From: Phytophthora colocasiae
Lineage: Eukaryota > Oomycota > Peronosporomycetes > Peronosporales > Peronosporaceae
Assembly: GCA_018806915.1 (NCBI GenBank)
Contig: JAGKQI010000010.1
Span: 186,001 to 250,000 of the forward strand
Direction: 5' to 3'
DNA length: 64,000 bases
Part shown: piece by piece, positions 28,197 through 38,591 of the stretch
Numbering within the stretch: position 1 is the stretch's first letter
How the letters are laid out: each line of letters begins with the position of its first letter
Program-made: the position numbers and the translations under genes
Notes under the pieces: generated by a model
Told to the model about the DNA's origin: nothing
Databases searched by the model: none
What the model saw: only the letters and a program-made list of their open reading frames with translations

Positions 28197-29884
28197 TGTC
28201 GCGAAGTCGGTGAAACTTTGGTCGCGGAGCAGGGGGCGTATAGTGAACCCTAGTTATACGACTACTGAAAAAGGGTTTTCAGAGCCGTACAACGGTAGGT
28301 TGGCGTGTGGTACCTTGCGGTATCCTCGTGGGTTCGTTGTCTTCGGAAATATGACCCTCGCCGGAGTCTGAGAATGTGTTGTGAAGAGAGGTTGGGGTTC
28401 CCTTGGAGTCTGGTGTCGGTATTCAGGAAAATCCTTCCAGGAGCGTTCGGGAGTCGGAATCTCTGGAAACCAAAGTGTTTTCCAGGAAGTCGGCGGTCGA
28501 AAAGAGGTTAATATACCAGAGAAAAGTCGGAATTCGGTGTCTGAATATCACAAATCCAGAACCGAGATACCTGACTTTCAGAGATAAACAACCAATATAC
28601 AGAGTTCGAAAATATACAAATATATACAGCCGTTCTTATTCTTTCTAGGCCCTTGAACGGTGGGCTAACACTCCAGGTCAACTAGGGACTTACTACCAGA
28701 CACCTGGTCTGTCTGGTATCCCTTTACGTTCGCGCACCACCCTCTAATATAGAGGGAAAATATAAACCAATACAATCGGCTATATATAACAGTCTACCTT
28801 GCACTCTGAAAACGACTGTCTAGTTTCCAGAGCCTGTCCAAACGATCAATATGAAATGGGCTACCGCTAGAGACAAAACAAACGACCCAACTAGGATATG
28901 GAATAGGCGGGTCCTTTCAGGTCTCTACGTTACCTGATCTCCACCTAAGGGGATTGAATTTGGTGGAGATTACACGACGTACGTGATGACGTAGTGGCTT
29001 GAATACCTCTCAAGCGGACTTGTGCAGTAGCAAGCAAATTGAACTCTGTTTATCGTTTATCTTCCTCATAACTATCATATATCTCTGGTAACTCTCTTCT
29101 TCTTGTCGTCTTTTGCGTCCTTTATGCAGTCAGTCGTCATATCTCAGGTACTCTTGGTCTTTGTATACATCTGGTACTTTAACTTGGTCTCAGTATGCAG
29201 TCTGTGCAGCCGATCTCGATGGGTTGACAGGTAAAGACGTCATTACGGGGGATGTGCAGGTCAGTAATCACTTGAATGCGTGACTTGAACTTGGGTTCAC
29301 TTGGTTTCAGTATGGTCTTGAATCTTCGGTGGTTTCAGAGTCTGATATCCTGGTTTTCAGAGTCTGATATCACTTGGTTTTTCAGAGTCTTGGTCACTCA
29401 GAGTTAGAGATACCAGAATCTTGAATACGAAACCAGAGTACGGAACACTAATGCTTCAACGTACATGAAGATCTTGAGGGGTGCGCGGGTGCGCGGCGTC
29501 CGGCGCGCGATACTGGGGTCTGTGGGTATACATTGTGAATCCTTGAACCATCCATCGTCGCGCTGGACGGTAACGGGATGAGGTCTCTCAGAGATACGTT
29601 CTTCTGAGAGACTTTCCGCCAGAACTTAGGCACTCATCGTCGGGGAAAGTCCGGTGACCAGACAGAGTGTAGTTGACCTTCAGAGTTGTGCACACTCTGA
29701 AGTACACTTCTGGTCCTTTGGGCCCCTTTACAGTCAGGCGAAGGTTTATCCACAATCTTCCACAGATGTCGCACGGGTGCGGCCGCGTCCCAAAGTCCCT
29801 TTCGCTTATAACCCATAGTATAACCAATCACATCGTAACGTAATATCCACCTGTCGCTCGAAAATCGGAATTAACATCATGTCA
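28197..29884 (-). repeat. 5' LTR of element B
   Basis: 1688 bp; pairs with 12033-13506. It is about 214 bp longer because of a GC-rich and TCTGA-containing block at 29475-29701 that is missing, or replaced by 13 bp, in the other LTR. It should contain the promoter for gag-pol, but I could not identify a core element with confidence. Confidence 0.9.
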
Positions 29885-32800
29885 CACCACTCGCCCTGTC
29901 CTTATCGTAAGATCATCCGGACGTATTCGCGATTCGTAGTCGCTGAACCAGCGGTTCTGAAAGTGCGCCACTTGACTTTCGCAGGACTCAATACGCCGCG
30001 TCGGCAGAACATGCATGATTTTCGTAGAATCGGTCGGTGGGGTTTTGCTTTTCTCTTCAACGAATATTTGGGCTGAACGAGTCTGGTTGAGAATAGTGAC
30101 AGCCCTCAACGCATCGGCGTTGTTGAGACTAAACCCATTGTCATATGCGTCCAAGACTACAGCGAGAGAAGGTGTGGACCCCGCAGCTACGGCTCGCACC
30201 ATCAGAGACGTCTGGCGAAGACCTTCATTTTTCGCGGCCTTACGCGCTGCACGTTTCAATTTTGCTTTTCCTCCAGCTCTTTTCTTTGAAGTCGGAATGA
30301 TCCACTCAGGAGCATTTTGTTGCTCGTTGGTAGGGGGCTGACTCGGGTTGCTGGCAGCGTGTTGGGTCGGCTCTACAACAGATATTTGGCTTGGATCTTC
30401 GTCTAGGTGAGGATTCGTTTCGCGATGAGACTGAGAATGTTCCACACTCTGAGACTCTACCTCATCCAGAGGTTGGTTACCCGACTCAGCCTGTGGTGGG
30501 GGCTCAGCATGGTCGCCACTGGCTAGAGGCTCCAAGGTCAATTCATTTTCGGCAAGGTCGTTCACGAGATCAATCACAGCCCGCTCCCCAGGCGACATAA
30601 GATAGCGTCCCTGTTGCTCTTCGCAGACAGATTCAGAGGTCGCATCGTCGAGTGGGCGTGTCACCAAACCAGATCCGCCACGCTTGTCGACGGAAGGACA
30701 CCTCCCCACCCGAACCTCATCCAGCAAACCTTTGAGCACCAATTTCAAGTCATCGTGAGCGCTGGAACCCCATGTGGCGCCAATATCTGCAATCTGTCTT
30801 CCATAATGAAGCAGCTCATTGAACTTATCGTTTTGTGGTTTTGCGGGGCGTGTTACCTCCTCATGCGTTTGACGAGACTCCACAGGAGCGTGAATAACTC
30901 GTGCCGCGAACGGAGTGTCGACTTCGTCAACCTTCTCTTCAACTCGCATTGCGCGATACTTTTTCATTAGCCAACGGGGGTGAATAATACTTTCTGGAAC
31001 CAGCGAGCTGCAACCGGTGACCTTGCGATAGTAAATTATGTGGCGACACGGCAGCAACCGGGCCACGTAAAAAATGCACGAACATGTCCACCCCACCGGA
31101 TGCAGCATGTATTCGTCGGCAATGTCGTCTTCCTTTCCACCTGTGTACTGCATCATAACGTAGGGACCCATCGGATAGTGCCGGTACTTCGTCGTCGAAA
31201 GCAGTGCAAACTCGTACTGCTGCTTCACGTAGTCAACAGCATGGCGAGACACGGTGTTCAGCAGTGCATTCATCTCCTTGTCGAAGGTACTATTCACGTA
31301 AACGCCAATTTTCTTGATATGGCGGCGCCAAATCTTCTCGTTCACAGTCTGCCAGAAGAGAATCGCCACAACGCAATCATCCAACCTTGTAGAGCTGTTC
31401 ACGGCTAATTTTAGTTTCTGCCAGCTCGATTCAAACCTACGAGAAATAAATGAACGTATTAGAAAATTATCTCCTCAAAACCTGGAGCCGTACATACCTG
31501 TTATTGGTGTGGTTTCCCATATGAGGGACATTCTCCCGGTAGATTGAACTCCACATCTCTCTACAGTCCGACCAGTTTGGCTCGAAATATGCAAACCAGC
31601 GGTCTCTTTTCTCTCCTGGACCCAACACCACTTTCATAGTTGCAACAATGTCGTCGTAACTTTTTTTCCGTTGGAGCGCTGACCAACAACTGGATTAGCC
31701 GCTTCATCTCATTCTTTTGGTACGGGCCCAAGTTGTACTTCTCTTTCGCCACTTCCTCCTGTAGATACTTGACGACATGAAAGTGGCATAACAAAATCCG
31801 GACGCCAGGAAACTCCTCTCGCAATACAGAAATTTCCGTGAAGTCCTTATCCACGATAATCACGGCAATAGAGTCGCAGGACGCACAAGTTTCCTTAAAC
31901 TGCCGGCATGCAAGCCGCAAAGTTTCTTTCCTTTCGTTCTCGAGGAGGCAGTGCTGCACAAAGGGACACATCAGAATTGTCAATCTGTGTACACAGTTTA
32001 ACACTGTGGCACATTCTCGCATTTGACACTACAGCAAGACTGTTCTCACCTGTATGTGCTGTCCTTTGCCCATGGCATCATGAATCATGAAACTGAACAA
32101 CTTGTACCTGGAGTCGTTTGTGTCGTGAGTAGCGTCAATGAGAACAACCTCAGGAAAACTCTCAAACATAGATCGCATGTGAGAAGATTGAATAGAGATA
32201 CACTCGGCGACTTTCTAAACGTTTGCGCACACACGTTAGCAATTGGCAGCGGGCCCCCCCCCCCCCCCCCCCATACGTTCCCACTCACCTCTTTGTTCGA
32301 GAACACACGGGATACATTACCAGGTTTCAGAGTGAAGTCCTCCAAAATTGCATTGATGCGTTGCTCCACAGTCGGAAACGAGTAGGCTTCTTCACGAAGC
32401 CGCGTAACTAGATTGTGGATGTCCTTCATCGTTGGCTCAACGCTGGAATTCTCGGTAATGAACTCGAGAATCCTCTTCCGGTTCGCTCCAGATCGGTGGA
32501 GCGTTCGCACCGTGTCCAGAACCTCCTCGTCGTCCACCTTGCGTGCTTCGTGGTAAGTCTGATACACTTCGTGGCTTATCTCGTGGTTGTGGCCAGTGAC
32601 TTGCTTTATGATGCAGATCTCCCACGCACCAGTTTGGCGGACACAAGCGTTTATCTGTATTGCATTAGCATTAGTCCCACAAAAAGCGAAAGCGATTCAA
32701 ACATTTGCAAATAAAAACCTGAGCTGGGCAGCCAATTTTCCTCGTGTGCTGAAATGGTCTCTTCCCTTGACCTCGACCTGCTCTGTGTCCTCCGCTGTGC

Positions 32801-33489
32801 GTGCAGACGAAGGTCTTGTAGTAGAATTTAAGCTCCTCCGGTATAAGTGTGGCTGAAGCTCGACTATTCTTGATCCGTTCATTCCGCGTGCATACCGGAG
32901 TTGCGGTCCGTACCGAGTAGAGCTACGGTAAACAAAGGAATACGTCAGCAGGCTCTTCCATTCCATGTTGCGCTGCACAGTCTCAAGCTGGTACACAATC
33001 TAAGATAGACTAGCAAACCTGGAATGTGCGCTTGCTGTAGTTATGGAGGTACTGCTCCAGATCCTCCCAGTCATCGAAAGTCCTGCGATCCAGCTCCGGT
33101 ACATCCACGAGATCTTCTAGAGGAACGATATTACACTTCACCCCTCTTGAATCCCTGCCGGCAGACTCAGAACAGCTTTCTTCCCCGCCAGAACTGGCAG
33201 AAGACCCTGAAGAAGACGCACTCGACCCCGAAGCTCGCCGAACCGATCTACCACGCGTCTTTTCCCTTCGCTGCCGCTTCCGCTTCCCTTCTCTTGGTCT
33301 CATTGTCTTGTGCTTCTTCGTCTTTCGTTGCTGAGCGAGAGGCGGTCTCTCAGAATCTGTATCACTGCCGCTGCTGTCTTGGCTCCAGCTGTGGACCGAC
33401 GACGCTTCGTTTTCGCTTTCGTCGCTCTCCACCGACTCCGCGGGCGGGTGTTTGAACCGGTAGGGCATGCCGGCGCGTCGGAACGGCAT
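29885..33489 (-). pseudogene. MULE (Mutator-like) transposase gene, main part, with introns
   Basis: ATG at 33489. Exons inferred from frame and GT-AG borders: 33489-33019; 32999-about 32722; 32654-32289; 32214-32050; 31953-31498; 31436 to the Gypsy B border. Introns are 96 bp or shorter. The N-terminus is Ser/acidic then basic (nuclear-type). The MULE catalytic core shows its first Asp in VVLIDATHDTNDSRY, then VIIVDKDFTEISVLREEFP followed by LLCHFHVVKYL (the C/DxxH signature). The last exon has a SWIM zinc finger (CSCIFYVARLLPCRHI) followed by Glu/Gln-rich and basic KKRAGGKAKLKRAARKAAK sequence. A one-base frameshift lies at an A-run near 31662, and the splice phase of the 32654 intron does not fit perfectly. 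The gene is cut by Gypsy B at its end. Confidence 0.75.
32254..32272. repeat. Poly-C run of 19 in a MULE intron
   Basis: Nineteen C in a row (G on the coding strand) inside the 74-bp intron 32215-32288. Such a run is prone to slippage, and its true length may differ from the assembly. Confidence 0.8.
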
Positions 33490-33700
33490 CTCGAGACCGA
33501 AGGGCGTCGGGCGTGGCGGGGGAGGGGGGATTTCTGAACGTGGATTTTATTGTTTTTTCGGCCAGCGATTTTTTTTTGTGGCCAGGAAATTTGAAAACCA
33601 AGAGTGATTGTCAACGGGAAAGCCCGAGATGGGCACACGGGTACACAGTGCAACTGTTAGTCCCACTGGTGGCCCTTTTAAAAACTGTGTACACAGCCAT
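33490..33700. other. Probable MULE terminal region / border with the RT element
   Basis: A non-coding stretch of 5' flank between the MULE start codon and the last recognisable residues of the adjacent RT element. It is rich in short palindromes and A/T runs (TTTTTTTTT near 33570). The MULE terminal inverted repeat should lie here, but its partner is outside the window, so the border cannot be set. Confidence 0.35.
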
Positions 33701-35259
33701 TCTCGGGAAATGAGACTGTCTGAAGCGTCCATGAGCACGTGGCGCGACGGTGGCAGTCTGAGCAAGTACGGCTAGGTACCATCTCAAATCTTCGCGGACG
33801 TGTTTGGGTAGTTGGCGGTGAATGTGTGGACGTGGAAATGTAGTCGCGAACACTTGGAGATTTTGATAGAATGTCCGGGCCGGCAGGAAGCATGCTGAAA
33901 CGTAGCGGAGACTCCCTAATAATTTGTTGATTGCTAAGAGCGTGGATTTGTTGGTGTGGAGGAGTTCTTGAATGCGTAGTCGTGCTTTGGCCATTTTATC
34001 ATCGGGAACCGCCGCCGTTCCAGACATCGTATTCCACATCGAGCCAAGAGCCTTGAGCTCGGTTGACCATCCTGTGAATTTCTTCTCGTTTACTGTTGTG
34101 GGTTCCAGCACTGTCGCCATTGCCTTCCGCAGTGCCCGGTTAGCTTCCGTACACCAGGTTCCTATGTCAACTTCGAGGCACGTGTGGTCGTCGCACCAAT
34201 AATTCCCCGCTAAGCAGGTCGAATCAAGCGGTAACAGAAATCGCTGTGGCCGTTGCTGCTGGTACAAGTAATTTATCAGTGATCTGGAAACCGCGTAAAT
34301 CCGCACCAGCCAAATCCGCAGGCTAAGTCGATCACGATGTACTTGTCAAACTGAAATCCGAACATGTGAGCGTGGCCTGCTGCTACAGGAATGTGTCGAA
34401 ATGCGCCCGAAACATCGCCAAGCATTATCAAAACGTTGTTCTCGCGAACTTTGTCCAGCTCGTCCGGTTTTTTTATCACATGATCGGGATATCGGGATCG
34501 TAGCGCGTAGATCTGACGAGCAATGTCGCGAGGGGGGTTGAATGAAATCTCCGGAAATGTACTTCGATCAGTAAAGTCGTTGACAGAGGCATCCGGTGGG
34601 TATGAGTAGTCATTGATGACTCGGATCGCTGCCAGTGACTGTGATTTTCCTGTGACTCCGACCGGTCTGATGTAGATTTCAGGCCACTGATTCAGTAGAT
34701 CCGCTTTCACGACGGGATAGCGTCCTTCTTGATCTTTAAAGATGTGGTCTCGTACATGCTGGTCATGGGGGCAGAAATTTTATGGTTAGAAGGTCGCGAG
34801 AGCTGTCTGGCTGGTCTGTTTGGCTTTCAAGCGGGTACGACACCATGTCGAACCATTGAGTTCCACTGGGTTATGAGCTGATGGAGCTCTGGTTTGGTGG
34901 AGACGGTCAGTTCGAATAAATCCTTGTTCGGCCTGGGATCAGATGGTGTCTGATGCCGATAAACTCTCACAAACTGAGCCAGTTCTAAACTAGAGCGTCT
35001 GGCTACCCTGGACACTGCACTGATACGCTGTTTGTCATGTTCTCCATGTTGCACAGCGTTTGTGTTCGGTAACTGCACGCCATACCGTTCGGCGAATTGG
35101 CGATAGCCTCGTCTCGCTCTGCTACTGAGGCTTTCCTTATGGCCGTCTGAGTCCGATTAAAACGGTCAAGTGCAACCTTCCCTCGCTGGAGAATAACGCA
35201 TCTTCTGATATTGCTGGCTGGACAGTCTGAATTGTATTTCCAAAAGCCTGTACTCCTGG
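33611..35259 (-). pseudogene. DIRS-like retroelement RT/RNase H remnant, 3' part
   Basis: Minus-strand frames with reverse-transcriptase features, broken by frameshifts. They include RT fingers (AIRVINDYSYPPDASVND), motif A (VLIMLGDVSGAFRHIPV), the catalytic motif (NYWCDDHTCLEVD), and a long helical part (FTGWSTELKALGSMWNTM, AINKLLGSLRYVSACF, HVREDLRWYLAVLA) that resembles the RT-RNase H junction of DIRS-type elements. An RNase H-like start (VLMDASDS) appears in a neighbouring frame near 33720. Upstream residues (VQAFGNTIQT) continue beyond element C. There are at least two frameshifts (about 34300 and 33740). No tyrosine recombinase is seen; it would lie beyond the MULE, if present. The DIRS assignment is tentative. 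Confidence 0.55.
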
Positions 35260-35680
35260 TGTAACGGGGATGTTACACGAATGTTTCTCGTTGGTGTGTG
35301 ACACACGTGGATACATTTATGTGGGTACATAATAGTGTGTGACACTCATGATACATTTATGTGGGTACATAATGGTGTGGCACACACGAGTAGATACGTA
35401 GATGGCCTCAGAGCTTCACGTTGCATTTTGATTAGGATTTAGTATGTTAGATACTAAATCCGTTACATTTAGGATTAGGGCAATAAAGTCAATAAAAATC
35501 AGTTTGCATTTTACATAGTTAGTGTTAGTCCTTTGTTATAGGGACACCGACTCTGTGAGTCCCGTATTTAGTGGACTACTTGGTTCTTGTATAGAACCGA
35601 AGGCTAGTGCCTTGCAAGCAGGACTCTACGAGTCAACTAAACTTCCTCTGTGCCGTGCACACCTACGCAGCCCCGCTGCA
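35260..35680 (+). repeat. 5' LTR of element C
   Basis: 421 bp, starting TGTAACGGGG and ending CCGCTGCA. It contains two direct copies of a TACATTTATGTGGGTACATAAT block (about 35312-35372) and the palindrome TTTAGTATGTTAGATACTAAA. Confidence 0.92.
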
Positions 35681-35682
35681 TC

Positions 35683-35702
35683 TGGTAGCACTAGTAGTCA
35701 AT
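35683..35702 (+). other. Primer-binding site of element C
   Basis: TGGTAGCACTAGTAGTC follows the LTR after two bases. It begins TGG as expected for a tRNA CCA-end primer and differs from the site in A and B. Confidence 0.6.
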
Positions 35703-35737
35703 CCAACTCCTGAGTTGAAGACTGTTTCTCTGTGAGA

Positions 35738-36704
35738 ATGGAGCCAGAAGCATACGCTCACTTGACTCCGAGTCAGCGGGACACGCTTAACAAGCTTACG
35801 TCCTTGCTGGGCCCGGAAGGTACGGCGCACCTTGCGTCCCAAGGGCCGGAGGCCGTCAACGCGCGCCTCGAGGCATTTGCCTCGTACGAAAACGCTCTCG
35901 TCGAGCACATTCAGCGGAATGTAACAGGGGTTACCCTTCTCCGAGAGCTAAGCCCGTCACGCTCAGCGTGAAGACCTTCCTCGGGAATGAGGGAGAGAAC
36001 CTCCTTTGTGGACCCGAGAGGTCGAAATAGCCATGGGGCCGCCATGCTCCAGTTGGAGGGGCAACGCGTTGCGTTTGCCATCTCTAAGCTCGAGGACGAG
36101 CACGAGAATGGGCCTTGACGTCTGGGACGTCGGTGGAAGCGGCCTTCCCACATGGGGCGAGCTAAAGGCCAAGCTCACGCAAGTGTTTGCTCCGCCTAAC
36201 CAGGCGTATCGCGTGCGGTCACGCTTCCTTGCTTGTCGCCAGGGCAAGAAGGATCTGGTGGACTATGTCCAAGAGCTGCGCACGCTCATTGCTGGCATGG
36301 CTGCCGACCCTCTACCTGAGGTGGTCGCCGTGACCGTCTTCATGGAAGGCTTACGAGCTGGCGTGGCCAGGACGGAGACATTCCGTCAGAACCCCCACAG
36401 CTTCGAAGATGCTGTCAGCGTGGCATTGAATGCCGAACACAACTTTAAGGTGTCGAGGGTCGGTGCTAGCAGCACAGGGTCCGGTGGACCTGAGCCCATG
36501 GACCTCAGCTATGCTGAAGATGAGGTAGCTGAGCTACGAGCTGCGGTGCAGCGTATGAGCACCCGCCGGTGCTATACATGCGGCAGTCCCTCACACCTGA
36601 GGCCCAACTGCCCTCTGCGCAAAGAGCGCGCCGGCCAGAATGGCCGCAACCCTGTCGCGGGTCCCGCTTTGGGCTCTGCCCAGGGAAACGCCGGCTCCCA
36701 GTAG
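35738..36704 (+). pseudogene. Gypsy C gag, frameshifted
   Basis: Starts ATG 35738 (MEPEAYAHLTPSQRDTL). Frames change near 35950, 36004, 36035 and 36110 by single bases. The recovered content is a capsid domain (KTFLGNEGENL, TREVEIAMG, then AAMLQLEGQRVAFAISKLED, then LPTWGELKAKLTQVFAPP, FLACRQGKKDLVDYVQELR) and one zinc knuckle (CYTCGSPSHLRPNC). The stop is at 36702-36704. This copy cannot make full Gag. Confidence 0.75.
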
Positions 36705-37473
36705 ACGCGGGCGGTCTACTGGGGAAGAACTGAGTTCTGCAGTGCGTGAGAGGCACTGGGGCTCAGCCCCGAAGAGCTCCGTGCTCTTGAACACGGAACG
36801 TGTGAGCAAGCAGGGCTTGCTGGTCGTCCAGGTGGACGTGAAGGGCTTTGAGAAGCCGTGGATCGTGTTGATCGATTCGGGGGCGTCTGGCAACTACGTC
36901 AGACGCTCCACCGTTGAAGGTAGTCAGCAATATGCTGAGGCGCTTCGAGCGCGAAGAGGTGACACAGTCACAGTCCGTCTAGCGACGGGCGTCCGTGTCA
37001 CGGTGGCCAAGGTCCCCATGGACCTGCGGCTGAAGTTCTTGGACTTCGATAGTGTGGAACGCTGCTTGGTCCTGGACCTGGATTCGAGGTACGACCTCAT
37101 CCTTGGCATGGCGTGGCTGGAGCGCCACGAGCCATGGATTGATTGGAGGTCGAAGACCTTAGGTGCTACGCACTTCTCTCCTAGTGGAGCTTTGGCGAGT
37201 CATGAACCCACCTCTGCTAGGAAGCAGAAGCGCTATTGGCGCGAGCATCGAGCCGAGTCGGCTATGATGCTGGAAGTCGGTGTGTCCGAGTTGGTGGACA
37301 GCACCGAGTGCGAGGACCGCAGTCCTGTTGAGCGCGTAGCGCTGGTTGACAGTGAGTCAACGTGTGGGCAAAGCTCACGTAACCCCTGTGGGGCGGCACG
37401 TACTCCGCCGAGTGACGCCGGTCGCCAGGACCGTCACTGGATGCCGATGGCATCGGGCCTTACCAGGCCGTGA
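36640..37473 (+). CDS. Gypsy C protease region of pol
   Basis: The frame overlaps the end of gag by 65 nt. It encodes a retropepsin-like protease (VLIDSGASGNYVRRS at about residues 75-90, then YDLILGMAWLERH) and runs into the first unit of a tandem repeat (CGAARTPPSDAGR). The frame ends because that first unit is 89 bp long and not 93 bp, which throws translation out of frame with the rest of pol. Confidence 0.75.
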   Translation: MAATLSRVPLWALPRETPAPSRRGRSTGEELSSAVRERHWGSAPKSSVLLNTERVSKQGLLVVQVDVKGFEKPWIVLIDSGASGNYVRRSTVEGSQQYAEALRARRGDTVTVRLATGVRVTVAKVPMDLRLKFLDFDSVERCLVLDLDSRYDLILGMAWLERHEPWIDWRSKTLGATHFSPSGALASHEPTSARKQKRYWREHRAESAMMLEVGVSELVDSTECEDRSPVERVALVDSESTCGQSSRNPCGAARTPPSDAGRQDRHWMPMASGLTRP

Positions 37474-37790
37474 ACTGTGGGGCGGCACGTACTCCGTCGA
37501 GTGATACTGGTCGTGGACCAAGTCGATCGCTGAGTGTCTCTGACACTGGACCTGTTACGGTCATTGATTGTGCAGCGGCACATACTCCGCTGAGCGGCAT
37601 CGGTCGTCGACCGAGTGGATCGCAGAGTGTCACTGACACTGGGCCTGAAGGGGCCGAAACCTGTGCGGCGGCACGTACTCCGTCTAGTGACGTCGGCGGT
37701 AGACCGAGTCAGTCACTGAGTGTCACTGACACTGGGCCGGGCAAGGCCATTACCTGTGCAGCGGCACGTACTCCGTCGAGTGGACGTTCG
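37387..37790 (+). repeat. 93-bp tandem repeats in the protease-RT linker of C
   Basis: Units start at 37387, 37476, 37569, 37662 and 37755, so periods are 89, 93, 93 and 93 bp. Each encodes about 31 residues beginning C-G/A-A-A-R/H-TP-S and containing S-V-S/T-DTGP. The short first unit breaks the reading frame. Such linker repeats can vary in number between copies. Confidence 0.85.
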
Positions 37791-38591
37791 TCGGCTAGGC
37801 GACGACGTCGTAAGGCCCTATGGGCGAGACGCTCTGCGTCTGAGTCGTCCGTGACGTCAAGTGTCAACGCACGGGAGGGCTGTGGGCAGCTATACACTCT
37901 GGTTGATGGAGTGGACGGCAGTGCCGAAGGCAGCGTCCTGCTGGACGGACTGCCGAGTGTTGACAAGCTCCTTGAGCTAGAAGAGATGTCGTTCGCCGAC
38001 TTTGGCGATGCCTTGAAGGCTGGCGAACTCGCCGAGGTGGTCATCGTTCGACCTGAAGAGGAGTTAAACTCATCGTCCCTCGTTGACGAGTCCGTCTTGG
38101 CCGAGGTCAAGAAGGCGCTGAGCGCCAGGAGTGGATCGGAGATCCTCAAGAATCCCTCGGATCCCTTCTACTCCTTGCTGAAGGAATATGGAGACGTTGT
38201 CTCAAAGGAACCACCGAGTGGCCTGCCTCCTGACCGAGGCGTTCGTCACGAGATCGACTTAGTTCCCGGAACTAAATACTGCGTGACCCGGCAGTGGCCT
38301 CTTCCTAAAGAGCAATGCGACGTCATTGACGCCTTCTTCCGTGCTAAGCACGCGGCGGGTCTCGTGCGCGAGAGCAAGTCTCCGCACTCCGCGCCAACGT
38401 TCTGTGTCAGAAAGCCGAATGGCAAGTGGCGTATCGTTCACGCTTTTAACAAGCTCAACGCTGCCACGATTCCGGCGCAGACGCCGATTCCTAGGAAGGA
38501 TGTTCTTCCAGAACAACATGGTGGGTTGCACCATGTACAGTGCGCTCGACTTAGTCGATGGCTACTATCAGCTGCTCATGCGAGCCAGTGA
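37470..38591 (+). CDS. Gypsy C pol: linker and RT N-terminal part
   Basis: After the repeats and a basic stretch (RRRRRKALWARR) the frame contains the RT entry (EYGDVVSKEPPSGLPPDR, HEIDLVPGTKYCVTRQW) and fingers (SPHSAPTFCVRKPNGKWR, IVHAFNKLNAATIP). At about 38505 a one-base change moves the correct sequence (FQNNMVGCTMYSALDLVDGY) to the frame of 38326-40101; the remaining residues here are out of frame. Confidence 0.8.
   Translation: MNCGAARTPSSDTGRGPSRSLSVSDTGPVTVIDCAAAHTPLSGIGRRPSGSQSVTDTGPEGAETCAAARTPSSDVGGRPSQSLSVTDTGPGKAITCAAARTPSSGRSSARRRRRKALWARRSASESSVTSSVNAREGCGQLYTLVDGVDGSAEGSVLLDGLPSVDKLLELEEMSFADFGDALKAGELAEVVIVRPEEELNSSSLVDESVLAEVKKALSARSGSEILKNPSDPFYSLLKEYGDVVSKEPPSGLPPDRGVRHEIDLVPGTKYCVTRQWPLPKEQCDVIDAFFRAKHAAGLVRESKSPHSAPTFCVRKPNGKWRIVHAFNKLNAATIPAQTPIPRKDVLPEQHGGLHHVQCARLSRWLLSAAHASQ

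Larger units (their letters stand above)
12033..29884 (-). mobile_element. Ty3/Gypsy LTR retrotransposon B, complete but with broken pol
   Basis: A 17.9-kb element transcribed leftwards and flanked by CACC direct repeats (12029-12032 and 29885-29888). From right to left: 5' LTR, primer-binding site, gag (1436-codon frame), protease-RT-RNase H x2-integrase-chromodomain, spacer, an intact 1101-codon ORF on the opposite strand, polypurine tract and 3' LTR. The shared LTR portions differ at only three positions that I found (12052, 12588 and 12807), so insertion was recent. Pol has at least four frameshifts and contains a 909-bp MITE. The element lies inside the MULE transposase gene. Confidence 0.92.

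Noticed and set aside
36640..36704. Frameshift signal at the gag/pol overlap of element C like that of A and B
   Set aside because: No G TTA AAC or comparable heptamer with a downstream hairpin is evident, and the gag of this copy is too damaged to judge.
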